Positions 21,116 through 31,446 of a stretch of DNA of 64,000 nucleotides are shown piece by piece. Made by a program: the position numbers and the translations under genes. Positions within the stretch are counted from its first letter, which is position 1. Each line of letters begins with the position of its first letter. The notes under the pieces are model-generated. The model worked only from the letters and a program-made list of their open reading frames with translations, was not told the DNA's origin and did no database searches. Origin of the DNA: Thereva unica (taxonomy: Eukaryota > Arthropoda > Insecta > Diptera > Therevidae); assembly GCA_949987705.1 (NCBI GenBank), contig OX465281.1:241139143-241203142 (forward strand), read 5' to 3'.

Positions 21116-22974
21116 TGATACAAATCTAGATGACTTTTAAAAAATTATTTCTGCTGTTATGTATAACGATAAAATTAATGAAGACACCAATTGAAGCCCC
21201 TTGAATACGAAATTTTACAACATGTACCGCCAAGACTTTGTACCGATGATCCAGCTGTTATCCAATGCTGTGGAATTTGGCACAAACCTTGGCGTAATCA
21301 GACTATTGATGAAAAGTAAAAACACGAAAACGTTTTAAAGAGGTGACAATGACTGGTAAATGCATTTTATAATAGTTCACACCTAGCAGTCAAAAGGCGG
21401 ATCACCCCAAGATAAACAGCAGTCGATGGCGAGACGAAGGCGCTCATTAGGCAATCTCTAGCGTTCCTCCCATCAATCGCAATTCACTTCACACCTCTTG
21501 CTTCAGCGCGATGTACAACCGTACGTTCAATGCTCGTTTCGATAGGAGCAGCTTGCACGAGCCGTGATTGAAGTGAAGTCGTCTACGTATTTTTTTCGGC
21601 GTTGTGCGCCCCATTGACCTCGACGGCACCTACTCCTCTAGGTATGATGTGCCCTTATGGTGTTGCAGAGTGAGGTAGCTAGACCATTTCATGTAGACCA
21701 CCAAATCCTATTCATCATGCCATAAACTTTCACTCTCCGATGGCGTCCGACTGGAGTGTAAACAACTACTAATGCTTAATTGGTGATCAAATAGCCATTA
21801 GCCGGCACCAAATGACAGGCACACTTCTCAGGTGTCAGCAGGTGATTTTGGGTATTTACGATCTCAATTACGCAACATCCACCTTCGCGATGATTTCGTA
21901 AATTGGATTAACGTACTTGCACTACCTCGGCCCATGTAGTACGTGGGAGTGCAGCGGTATACCCATCTGACTGCGAGAGCGGCTGATCTACGAGAAAGCT
22001 AAACAAGGTGTGACTTATGACGACCTTGCGTGTGATCAGCAGATCGGCTACAGTTAGCTATGCGTCTGGTGGAGAGCATCGTCACCTGGACAGTAGCTGA
22101 CAGCATGACTTAAAGCGTGAAATGGCCCGCGAGGCAAAATCTCTTCAACCGGTTGCTCGCTTGTTTTGGAAGATTTTATTTTAATAACGCCGGCCTTAGC
22201 ACTCACTACCTGAGAGTGCTGAAAGATCCCTCAGGTGTCAACGGTTTTGCATATCGTTTATCATTTTACAATGTGTGAATGTCGTCTAATTTCTTTGTTA
22301 TGTAATCTAGTCAGTCCCCAATTAAATTCCAGTTTTTAGCAGGTTTCAGTTGAAGATTTTGGGAAGAACTCCGAAGATGGCAGCGACAAGTTTTAAAAAT
22401 AGTGAGGCACAGTCCATAGCGACTCTAGTTGGAGGTGGAGTGCCGGAAGTAAACAAATTAAATTGTTTTGAAAAATTCTTGTGATTTTTTTTCAAAAAGA
22501 TTGTTTTGCGCCTTTATTTTTTGGAGGATCTTGGGAAGCGGATTCTCTTGATAAATTTTGGTTCGATTGTAAAGACTTCGGTGGTGGGAGAGAAGTTCTT
22601 GGTTAAATGAAATTTAAGAAGCGCTCCGATATTTTGATGAGTAATATAGAAGATGTCGTGTGTGGTCTGAGGATTAACTTTTCTCCTTTTTTTGTATTTT
22701 TTTTAGTTTTGTGCCCAAAATAGAATATCGTGAGACAATTTTTGTTTACAAATTATCTACTCGATATGACGTCACCTACTTTTATAGTTAGAAACTATAT
22801 TTTGTGGGACATAAGGCGGTAAATAGTTGCCCTCAAATGGGCTTTATTTTATGGGAAAGCTTTAAATTCTTCGTGCCGACCAATCGTGGACTTGTTTGCT
22901 TTGTTTTCAACCCCGTATCGGAGGGTGTAGATGGGACTGCCCTAAAGTTCTTCATTATTAATTCTTGAAGGCTC
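21116..22974. other. 1.9 kb, nothing recognised
   Basis: The first half (21390-22290) is less AT-rich than average and could be decayed transposon coding sequence, but no motif could be read in six frames. The second half is AT-rich. Confidence 0.35.
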
Positions 22975-23185
22975 CTCTTTTATGTGAAAGTCTAGAGCTA
23001 AAGATAAGCTCTTTGTATTATCGATGCAAGCTCTAGACGGAAAGATAGTAGAGAGAACTGTGAAGGAACTGCCAAACGCCAACACTCGATTTTTTCCCAG
23101 CAGCTCGCATCCTGGTTTTTACGACAGATCGAATCTCGGATCTTTGGGATGGTAGTCGGATACTTTAAAGCCTAGCTCTTCGAAG
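22975..23185 (-). repeat. tRNA-derived SINE copy
   Basis: The minus strand carries GACTACCATCCCAAAGATCC followed by GAGATTCGATCTG (B-box-like) and a body with GGCAGTTCCTTCACAG. The inverted word GTCTAGAGCT/AGCTCTAGAC near 22988-23038 can form a hairpin, as in the copy at 39660. Confidence 0.5.
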
Positions 23186-23439
23186 CCTACCTTGTGATGA
23201 AAACAATTTAGCTTCGACTAAGATCCCTGTAGATCTTCATTTGCGGATCAGTAGTGAGAAAAGGCCAACCGATTTATTTATTTTAATACTAACATCTCCT
23301 TCTGTTCCGACATCGTCGACAAGAAAACTAGGAAACCGATTTTGTCAACCAGCTCCACATGCTGCATTCTTCAAACTTACCGAACTACTTTCTGTTGCTA
23401 AATTATGAATGGTCTTGTTTCAGTCCTTGAGTTAAGAAG

Positions 23440-23630
23440 ACTGCAACTTATTCGCTCTGCCTACATATAAAAAAGCAAGTTTCATCGCCTTCTCGTTCAA
23501 CATCGTCTCGACCCCTCATTACTCCAAACATTTTTCTTCCCTTCGTACTAAGTTAAATTCTAGTTATTGCACCATGACATGATCAATGATATGGCTGACT
23601 GATATACAAAAGATAGTTTCTGAGCTTAAA
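23440..23630 (+). mobile_element. LINE 3'-end fragment, diverged
   Basis: TATTGCACCATGACATGATC and the pattern ATATGGCTGACTGATATACAAAAGAT parallel the 3' UTR at 13100-13165, with many substitutions. Confidence 0.45.
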
Positions 23631-24059
23631 ACAGTCACAAACAAGATTTTATACTTGTATAGTGTATTTAAAAAAGAATTATAACGCATACCATCTAAAC
23701 AAAATAAGTCTGGTGGCCGATTGTAGCTGTCGGTTCTGCGGAGCAGCTTCCCGAAACTGCGGAGCACTTGCTGTGCGATTGTGAGGCTACAGCGAGGAAG
23801 TGATTGAGCCTCCTCCATCGTGACTTCCCTACCCCCAGGGAGATTTGGGACAGAAATCCTAAATCAGTTTTAGGCTATATTAGAGGCCTTAATCTTGATG
23901 GTTTTTAAAGACGGGGATGATGGCACAATAGACCAAATAAATAGGTCGTAGCGCTGGCAAAGGCACCTTTCAACAAGAAATAGAAACTGAACGCATTAGC
24001 GCTTTTTACTTACAAAAAATCCATTGGGAAGAAAAGGGGTCGCTCCCTCCATCTGACAT

Positions 24060-24785
24060 AGCACGATGGATCCACACAGTGACCGTCCGCCCAATGCTCC
24101 TATACGGGATCTTAGTATGGTGGCCAACCTTAAGTAACTGCAGCGTGCTAAACAAACTACAGAAAGTACAAAGATGCGCGGAGCTATGCATAACAGGAGC
24201 ACTTCGATGCCCTAAATGTTATGTTATACTTTCCTCCTTTAAATCTTGTGGCAAGGAAAATGGCAACCATCACTGCCCTAAGAGTAAAAGAATCTGTTTT
24301 TTGGCCTGGAATCAGGGGTGCTGAAGGGTGCGATGGTGCTGAACTTTGTTACTATCCCCACAAAAGCCGACTTCTGTATACCCGAGATTACCTTGACGAG
24401 GAACTACGGAGTGCACATTCGTTCATGTCGTGAGTGTTCGCACAGTTCTTAGGGTGCCATCATTTTTTTGTCGGGTGTGAGAAAGAGTCTTTTTTCCAGA
24501 GTTTGGGATTGAAGTCTCTTGCCGGTCACCCTATGCTTGCAGTGTATACCAAGCGGAGGTCCTAGCTGTACAAGAGGCTGTTCTACTAATTAACCAGCAA
24601 GGGATATAAATCGGACTATCTACATCTTCTCAGATAATCAGGAGGCTCTGAAACCCCTGCGCTCTTGCACAAACAGCTCTAGAACTACCTCTGAATGTCG
24701 CAGATCTCTTAACGAGATGGCTCAACAGTTCAGCACCCTCCTCATATTTGTGCCCGGGCACCGAAATATAGAGGGAAATTGAAAT
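24060..24785 (+). pseudogene. LOA/I-like LINE: RT C-terminus and RNase H
   Basis: Reads TVRPMLLYGILVWWPTL, LNKLQKVQRCAELCITGALR, then after a frameshift VARKMATITALRVKES, and further on RNase H motifs IFSDNQEALKPL and LIFVPGHRNIEGN before TGA. The Asp of SDNQ and the GHRNIEGN block are conserved RNase H landmarks. Same family as 10108-13310. Confidence 0.7.
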
Positions 24786-25644
24786 GGTTCTTTTTGGGTT
24801 TTATTCATCTTAGATGGTGCTACTGTCTTTGTAGGAATCAGAGCTCTTCAAGTCTCCTCTTCCAATCATTTCTACGTCTTGCCAACTCTCTCCAGATTAT
24901 TATACAAATTCTTCGTATATCTTCTATAACGTTATCCATCCACCTATTACTTGGTCGTCCTACGCTTCTTTTTCTGCTCCGGACCGAAAAACAAAGCTTG
25001 AAAATCATCCACACTAGCGCTCACGCTTGTTCGGCGTGAGTCTGAAGCTGCATTTAGGATTTTCCTTTCGAAGATTTTGAGATGTTTCTCAGTTTGTTTG
25101 GTCAAAGTCCACGCCTCAACCTGGTAACATATACAAGCCTATGTATATGCATTGCAATCAAAGGTTCCATGATATGCGGTGAATTTCCACTGACACATAA
25201 TTGCAAGGTTGCGTTCCGTCCAGGCTTTCACACATAGCCCGAAAATTTAAGTAACGAGTGCATGTGTTGGTTGTGTATGCTTGTGTGTTCTATGTCGAAT
25301 GCGGCGGAATTCACGGAATATTCTGACAGATCGCATTTGAATACACACACTTCTATATTATCTGTCAGCAAATGCAACGCATGTACGCTTGCATATGTCA
25401 CCAGCTTTAGACCCGACAACTGGGCGTTTTACAAATGTTCTCAGTTTTGGATTTCTTGGTTTTTTACGATCGGGGCTAGTGTTAAATAGATTCTATTTGC
25501 AGCTACGATGAGTTTATGGTTATCGTCTTTAATCTTGGTTTCTGCAGTAAGCAGCGTCTCTAAATAAATATATTTGTCTACAGTTTTCACTCTATGATCG
25601 CCAAGGCTGATGCTTTTCCAAGCACATACATTATTTTGTGTCAT
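24786..25644 (-). pseudogene. RTE-like LINE C-terminal remnants flanking a repeat
   Basis: On the minus strand, 25441-25644 reads ISLGDHRVKTVDKYIYLETL then AANRIYLTL, the RT C-terminus common in RTE-like elements. 24786-24980 reads RSVGRPSNRWMDNVIEDIRR then WRELARRRNDWKRRLEEL, their extreme C-terminus. The intervening 25060-25440 includes the repeat shared with 13625-13760. Confidence 0.6.
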
Positions 25645-25755
25645 TTACTCTTAGATAGAAATTTTCTTAGTTATCTACAATACTTGAGAAAGTTTTCTTT
25701 ACGTCTTACGCTTTGCGTCGAATTATGACTGCGAAGACTAGTATGTATTAGTAGG

Positions 25756-26170
25756 AGAGCTAGTGAACCATCTGACTAACCCGTTTCCCACAAAGCTAGA
25801 AAAATTTTAAATGATGTTTTATTATCAGTCGAGTAAGAAAGTACCGTTCTGGCAGACATCTCGCGGTTGCGTCATCATCCCTTAAATTTTTGAAAATGTA
25901 AATTTTTTTTTTATTTTAACCTACTCCCACAAGGCTAAAATTTTAATATGTTGTAATTTACATATGTTTAAGTGTAAAAACAAAATGACAACCTATTTTG
26001 AGGGTTGCAAGTATGTGCCAGACAATAGCACAGTTGTCATGGGGATAGTAATTCATAACCTGCTCCCACAAGGCCCAAATTTTTTAGGGAACATTCTTTC
26101 AATTGTATAAAAAGTATATGTAAAAAGCCAGAACATTCTGGCGGTTGCAGCTATCTGCCAGAAGAGTATA
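25756..26170 (+). repeat. Left 415-bp TIR, built of three diverged subunits
   Basis: Starts AGAGCTAGTGAACCATCTGA and ends CCAGAAGAGTATA. Within it AACCCGTTTCCCACAAAGC, AACCTACTCCCACAAGGC and AACCTGCTCCCACAAGGC recur about 140 bases apart. Each is followed by an AAATTTT-like tract and later a GGTTGC word. They may be transposase-binding units. Confidence 0.85.
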
Positions 26171-26475
26171 AAGGGTGCGGGGAAAGTCTGGGAACGGTCC
26201 GATATTTCCTGAAAGATAGGTTTTCGTGAAAAAAGTTTCGAGCAAAAGTTGCTCCACTTAGAGTGTGGAATCGGTTGCACACAAAACTCACCACCACCCA
26301 TTCACCCCTCGCAGGGGGTTGGGGTAAATCTGAAATTTGAAGTGGCAACCCCTATTTTTTCTCACGAATATTGGTTCTCCCAAGAAAAATATCAAACTTT
26401 TATCTGAAAATTTTCCCCGAAGCCCCCCTGAATCCCGAAAAATCATCAAAAATCAAAATTATCGCATAACATCAT

Positions 26476-27515
26476 TTATTTGGGGGTACAGGGAAGCTGT
26501 ATTTCAAGTCCTACTGCCATGAGTGGGTGCAAACGTTTACACCTGTTAAAGTGTTTGCCTTGAAGAAATCCGTCAACAGATCCATTAGCAATTATTTCAC
26601 TGTCCACAGCAATTATCATTAAACCACAGCCACTAATAAACTTTCCAATTGCTTTGAAGAGAGCCAACATAACGTGAAATGGTCCAAGATGTATGAACAA
26701 ATTGTCATATAACGGTCGCTCAACTGATTGGATTTGCAGGGCTACTTTGGCGATGGCCAAATCGTATGTGATTTCCAAGTACTTTTGATTTAGTTCTTCA
26801 GCAATGTTTTTAATTATTTTCATCGTTTCAATGACAGCAGACGGATTTGTTGGGGAATCGTTAATAGGTTTAAATAGGCAATTTTTTGCTTAGAAGTATT
26901 GATGTCTTCAACAACGTTATAATTAAAACCAACCCACATTGGTGTATTTGGTATCTTCAAAGCGTGACAAATCATCCATAATGTATCCAATTGTTGTATT
27001 TGGGGAAGAGTTTCAACATGTATCTGATCAGCATGTCGTGGATCATTTAATGACAAAAATGGTTCTAATATCCGTGGTTTTTTCGTGTATGGAAGCAAAT
27101 TTGGTATAAATGTGTCAAAAGTTCTTCTCCGTTTTTTGTTTTTGGCTGAAGGAGCATTATCTACATTAGTAGTATTTTCAGGTTCAATACAGACATTCTC
27201 AGGTTCAACAAACACATTCCCATTGACATCATCATTTTTAGGTATTGTCTGATAAATAATACCAACGGTATCATGTAATGTATCTTTGCCGCTTGTGGTA
27301 TCCACAAAACGATCAAAATTATCAAATGCCACTCCAGTAAATAAGTTTTTCGATAAAGAAATAGATTCTGGACAAATACCGGTGCGATTCGTTAAAGCAA
27401 AAGTTGCTTCCGCTTCTAATTCCTCTATAACGTTGTAACTGCAGCAATGACCATATTTGTTGATAATTTCGAGAATCTTGCGGCTGCTCGTTAAACTTTT
27501 TAACGTCATACCCAA
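26476..27515 (-). pseudogene. Transposon-encoded protein of unknown function, one frameshift
   Basis: The first frame (27515 to 26820) reads SRKILEIINKYGHCCSYNVI, GVAFDNFDRFVDTTSGKDTL, HDTVGIIYQ, a basic KNKKRRRTF stretch and LWMICHALKIPNTPMWVGFN. A one-base shift near 26868-26876 leads into the second frame: INDSPTNPSAVIETMKIIKN, ITYDLAIAKVALQIQSVERP, FIHLGPFHVMLALFKAIGKF, DGFLQGKHFNRCKRLHPLMA. I associate the DNFDRFV/GKDTLHDTVG and YDLAIAKVALQIQ patterns with multicopy, uncharacterised animal proteins (from memory, unchecked). The N-terminus is lost beside the LINE junction. Confidence 0.6.
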
Positions 27516-27549
27516 TGTTATTTACCTCAAGAGTTAACCCTTCTAGCAC

Positions 27550-28898
27550 AGAAGGCGCACTTTTCAGCTAAGCATGAAAATCTATATATACATACACACA
27601 CATACATACATTCATATATATAAATATATATGTATATATATACATATATAGAGTTTCCCTTCTAACGCAGAAGGCGCCCTTCCCAGCAGGGCTGAGAAAT
27701 ATTTACCACTGCCGTGGCTCAGCTGAGACATGCAAACATAAAAGATTGAGTACCAATAAAAATTGCATGCGAAACACATAAACAGTCATGAGACAACAAA
27801 TAGACTCCATTTAAGCAGGTCTTTGTTAGTGGTTACGCTAAAAACATTAATATTTTTATTTACATTAATGAACATGCGATTAACAGGCTCAAATCGGCCA
27901 TAATTGGTGTTAGAGGAGCTGATGTGTAAGAGCGGTGGTCCTCTCAGATTGTATCGGCTCTCTCTAAACGACGCACGGCGCCTTAGAAAACCTGAGTCGA
28001 CACGACCATTAAGAAGCTGGTGAACGGAAACAACATCGGCCACCTCACGACGCTTGTGGAGAGTGTTTAAGTTGAGTAACTTAAGTCGGTATTCATATGG
28101 TGGAAAAATTAAAGGGTCTTCCCAAGGAAGGTGATTCAATGCGAATCGAACGAACCTACGTTGAACCGACTCAATTTTTCCAACATGCGAAGAATAGTGA
28201 GGAGACCAAACCTGGGACGCATATTCAAGTAAAGGTCTGACAAGGGAAATGTATAGGTGTTTAGTGATCAGGGTGCTGTTAAATTCTTTGGACCACCTTT
28301 TTATAAAACCCAAGACTAAGCTGCTCTTGGAAGAAATATAGTTGATATGAGTAGAGAAGTCTAGCTTGGTGTCAAATCTAATCCCGAGATCTTTGACTAA
28401 ATTAACACGGGGGACACCCTCACCAGAGAATGAGTAGTTATAAATTATAGGATCACGTCGCCTACAAAAAGTTATGACTTCGCATTTACTAATATTAAGA
28501 ACCAGGTTGTTGTTGGCGCACCAAGAGAAAAAGGTGTCGAGGTCGACCTGCAAAAGTTTGCAGTCCTCCATATTCTTTACGTGACGGTACAATTTGATGT
28601 CATCAGCATAAATCAGGATTCTGCAGTGTCTTAGCAAGGTAACAATATCATCAATAGAAAGAATAAAGAGGATAGGGCCAAGGTGACTGCCTTGAGGGAC
28701 ACCGGATGACGCCTCAATGGTCGCGGATTTGGATCCACGGAAAAGGACTTGGTAGGTCCTGTCAGCTAAGTAGGACTGGAACCATAATAGAAGGGCTACA
28801 GGGAAATCTAACTTTTTTAGTTTGAAAAGTATAATGGAGTGGGAAAGCTTGTCAAATGCCTTACTGAAATCAGTGTAAACACAATCAGTAATGTAAAA
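27550..28898 (-). mobile_element. 5'-truncated jockey/CR1-like LINE nested in the TIR transposon
   Basis: A long open RT frame is followed, on the minus strand, by a 3' region with TA/CA microsatellites (27575-27650). This region also has two imperfect copies of CTAGCACAGAAGGCGC (27542) and CTAACGCAGAAGGCGC (27662) about 120 bases apart. The 5' edge lies near 28898. Family distinct from the LINE at 55184-56341. Confidence 0.75.
27786..28898 (-). CDS. LINE reverse transcriptase, open but 5'-truncated
   Basis: The frame is open from 28898 to the stop at 27786, about 370 codons. It has no ATG near its start, as expected for truncation. Catalytic motifs are present in order: motif A VYTDFSKAFDK, motif B SSGVPQGSHLGPILF, and motif C ILIYADDIKLY with both catalytic Asp. 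The C-terminal part follows: KDLGIRFDTKLDF, LVRPLLEYASQVWSPHYSS, VQRRFVRFALNHLPW and LLNLNTLHKRREVADVVSVH. The enzyme would copy LINE RNA at the target nick, but this copy lacks endonuclease and promoter. The absence of stops suggests a recent insertion. Confidence 0.8.
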   Translation of the reverse strand, partial: FYITDCVYTDFSKAFDKLSHSIILFKLKKLDFPVALLLWFQSYLADRTYQVLFRGSKSATIEASSGVPQGSHLGPILFILSIDDIVTLLRHCRILIYADDIKLYRHVKNMEDCKLLQVDLDTFFSWCANNNLVLNISKCEVITFCRRRDPIIYNYSFSGEGVPRVNLVKDLGIRFDTKLDFSTHINYISSKSSLVLGFIKRWSKEFNSTLITKHLYISLVRPLLEYASQVWSPHYSSHVGKIESVQRRFVRFALNHLPWEDPLIFPPYEYRLKLLNLNTLHKRREVADVVSVHQLLNGRVDSGFLRRRASFRESRYNLRGPPLLHISSSNTNYGRFEPVNRMFINVNKNINVFSVTTNKDLLKWSLFVVS

Positions 28899-29137
28899 TC
28901 AAAATCTATATCTATTACTTAAAGTTTCTTGTCTAATCACTACAATTAATTTCTAATACTGCTACATTTTTCTCAAAGTTATGACTATCTTCTCATTATG
29001 TTGTCTTTTCTCTTGTAAGGTTCATGTGGGGTTTTGAAAGTAATTGGATACTTTTTCGGTGTTGTAATGGATGCGGCCAAGCGCTCAGCGAGTGGCAACA
29101 CTTGTTAGAATTCCTCTACAAGCTACAGTATAATATA

Positions 29138-29783
29138 CAGGGTGTTCCGTTACTCATGGTACAAAGGAAAATGGCAAATAGTACATAAAAAATTATCGCA
29201 AAAGAAAGTAAAAGTGGGGGGGAACCTCTTTTCGTTTTCGAGATATGGCGTTTTGAAGTTTTTTTTTGGTAGAGGTTTACATATTATCCTGTATTTTTGT
29301 CACCTTTCTAGATATTTTAATGAATAAGACATCAATACTTCAAAAGTAAAGGTCGTAGCATAATAGTTGTTAGACATTATTCATAGGAAATTGTCCAAGC
29401 TTTCCAATTTTGTAAAACAAAATATTGGTTTATTACGTATTTTTTGGAGAAAAAGGTGGTTGAAGTGGAAATTTTAGTGCAAAAAAAAACAAAATTTTGT
29501 CTTTGATGACTCATAACTCTGGATGTTGGTGGGTTGACCCCTTGACTTTTACAGATTTATTTAGTGGGAGTATTCTGCGTAGATTGATGTCTTATTCATT
29601 AAAATATCTAAAAAGGTGACAAAAATACAGGGTAATATGTTAACCTCTACCAAAAAAACTTCAAAACGCCATTTCTCGAAAACGAAAAGAGGTACCCCCC
29701 CCCCCACTTTTACTTTTTTTTGCGATAATTTTTTATGTACTATTTGCTATTTTCCTTTGTACCATGAGTAACGGAACACCCTG
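29138..29783. mobile_element. 646-bp TA-flanked element with about 200-bp TIRs
   Basis: Ends CAGGGTGTTCCGTTACTCAT and complement, with TA at both borders (29136-29137 and 29784-29785). The arms stay similar to GACATCAAT (about 29336) and ATTGATGTC (about 29585). The centre of about 250 bp has no frame. TA target sites suggest Tc1/mariner mobilisation. Nested within the 25756-30255 transposon. Confidence 0.8.
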
Positions 29784-29840
29784 TATGTATTCTCTCTTTC
29801 GAACATACGAACTCGTACAAGTATGTTGCGCTCGCTATTA

Positions 29841-30255
29841 TATACTCTTCTGGCAGATAGCTGCAACCGCCAGAATGTTCTGGCTTTTTACATATACTTT
29901 TTATACAATTGAAAGAATGTTCCCTAAAAAATTTGGGCCTTGTGGGAGCAGGTTATGAATTACTATCCCCATGACAACTGTGCTATTGTCTGGCACATAC
30001 TTGCAACCCTCAAAATAGGTTGTCATTTTGTTTTTACACTTAAACATATGTAAATTACAACATATTAAAATTTTAGCCTTGTGGGAGTAGGTTAAAATAA
30101 AAAAAAAATTTACATTTTCAAAAATTTAAGGGATGATGACGCAACCGCGAGATGTCTGCCAGAACGGTACTTTCTTACTCGACTGATAATAAAACATCAT
30201 TTAAAATTTTTCTAGCTTTGTGGGAAACGGGTTAGTCAGATGGTTCACTAGCTCT
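29841..30255 (-). repeat. Right 415-bp TIR
   Basis: Exact reverse complement of 25756-26170 as far as I can compare by eye. It begins TATACTCTTCTGGCAGATAG and ends GGTTCACTAGCTCT. Confidence 0.85.
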
Positions 30256-30399
30256 TAGACTATATCTCAATAGTAGCCTGAAAATTCAAATTAGCGCCAA
30301 TGACTTCAAAAACTAATCAGAATTCGAATAAAATGTTAAGAGAAATATGTATGTATATAAATTATCGTGTAACATCCTCATCATTAATTACTGCGTATA

Positions 30400-30610
30400 C
30401 ATGATGAGTTGAATAATTGAGTTGAGGTTGAGTTGAATTTTCGACTCGTTTCACAAATCACAAACAAAACACATGTGTGTAAACTAAATTCAATTACACA
30501 AATACTGAACTCACGTCTATAAGCATAATTTCAATTCAACTCAGGGAGCGGAGTTAAGTCAAGCTCAGTCGACCCTAACTCCATTCGACTCCCGTTTACA
30601 TATTAAAAGT
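30400..30610 (-). repeat. Repeat family with GAGTCGA/GACTGAGC words, copy 1
   Basis: On the minus strand GGGAGTCGAATGGAGTTAGG, GGTCGACTGAGCTTGACTTA and TTGTTTGTGATTTGTGAAAC parallel 48290-48500 and 54320-54480 on the plus strand. Its other end (TGAGTTGAATAATTGAGTTG) recurs inverted near 54985-55010. Confidence 0.6.
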
Positions 30611-31446
30611 GAACATGAACCAAAAAGTAAAAATAATTTTGAATGTAAAGTTTTTATTGCTGCAGCCACTTACTTAAATGTAAAAAAGCGTGGAGCGCTA
30701 ACGAGAAGTTGCAGAATTAATAAAATAATAATATATGTAAAGAAATAATATAGGTTAGTGAAAAGAAGGCCGAAAAATGATGGTGTGCTTGACTTGAGAC
30801 TTTTCTCTTTTTCGAGGATTGAGGTTTACTATCATCATTTGTAATTGTAAGTTATTTTAGAATGTCCATTTTATGTTCACTGAGATAAAGCATATCCACA
30901 GCTATTCTAAGAAAAGTTGATTGTGAAGCCTAAAGTAGTAATTAGTGATACCAATAACATTGGCTCCCTTACAGCTTCCTTCAAATACCCCCAATTCAAA
31001 GACAATATTTTTGAATACACATACATAACATTTTATTTTGCCTTAAAACTAACATTTTTTTGTGCTTTTGTTGCGATATTATATATCAAAAAAAATTGTT
31101 TGAAAAATAATAGAAAAAAATATACAAGACATCTTAATAGTATTCACAGCGTTAGTTGTTCAACAGATGAATGTTACAAAAATAAAAAATATATAAAAAA
31201 AAGTATAATACAGAAATTTCGTATCGCATTTGCTTCTAAGAGAATATTGTCTACAATATGTAAAAAAAAGAGAAAGAAAGATAGATTCTTTATCGAGTAT
31301 TTTTTGTTTCATTTAAAAAAAAAACGATCCGTTGTCATATTATCAGTTTCAAGTTGGGTTGAAGCTGATTTTTGGGCAGGCATAGTTTTTTTTTGGTAAC
31401 TGGTTGTCAATTGGATGATTGGAGCCTCTTGCATAGAAGAATGTTT
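30611..31446. other. 3' flank of third cuticle gene, no gene
   Basis: Very AT-rich, with long A-runs. A 160-codon plus-strand frame (30917-31399) is almost entirely K, I, F and N and is judged spurious. AATTTTGAATGTAAAGTTTTTATT near 30640 also occurs near 57362. Confidence 0.45.

Larger units (their letters stand above)
25756..30255. mobile_element. 4500-bp transposon with identical 415-bp TIRs, unknown family
   Basis: The outermost 415 bases at each side are reverse complements with no difference I could find, including a 10-base homopolymer of equal length. Ends are AGAGCTAGTGAACC...GGTTCACTAGCTCT. The interior holds a minus-strand protein remnant (26476-27515) of unknown function, a LINE (27550-28898) and a TA-flanked inverted-repeat element (29138-29783). 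Without the two insertions the element would be about 2.5 kb. No target duplication is obvious (flanks GTAGG and TAGAC). Confidence 0.85.

Noticed and set aside
27575..27650. Possible CRISPR-like or regulatory array
   Set aside because: Simple TA/CA microsatellite in a LINE 3' region.
29764..29958. Frame repeated at 26053-26301 with YTFYTIERMFPKKFGPCGSR
   Set aside because: The duplicate protein exists only because the two TIRs are inverse copies. It is not evidence of a gene family.
30917..31399. 160-codon plus-strand frame
   Set aside because: Composed mostly of Lys, Ile, Phe and Asn in an A-run-rich region, with no domain or promoter.
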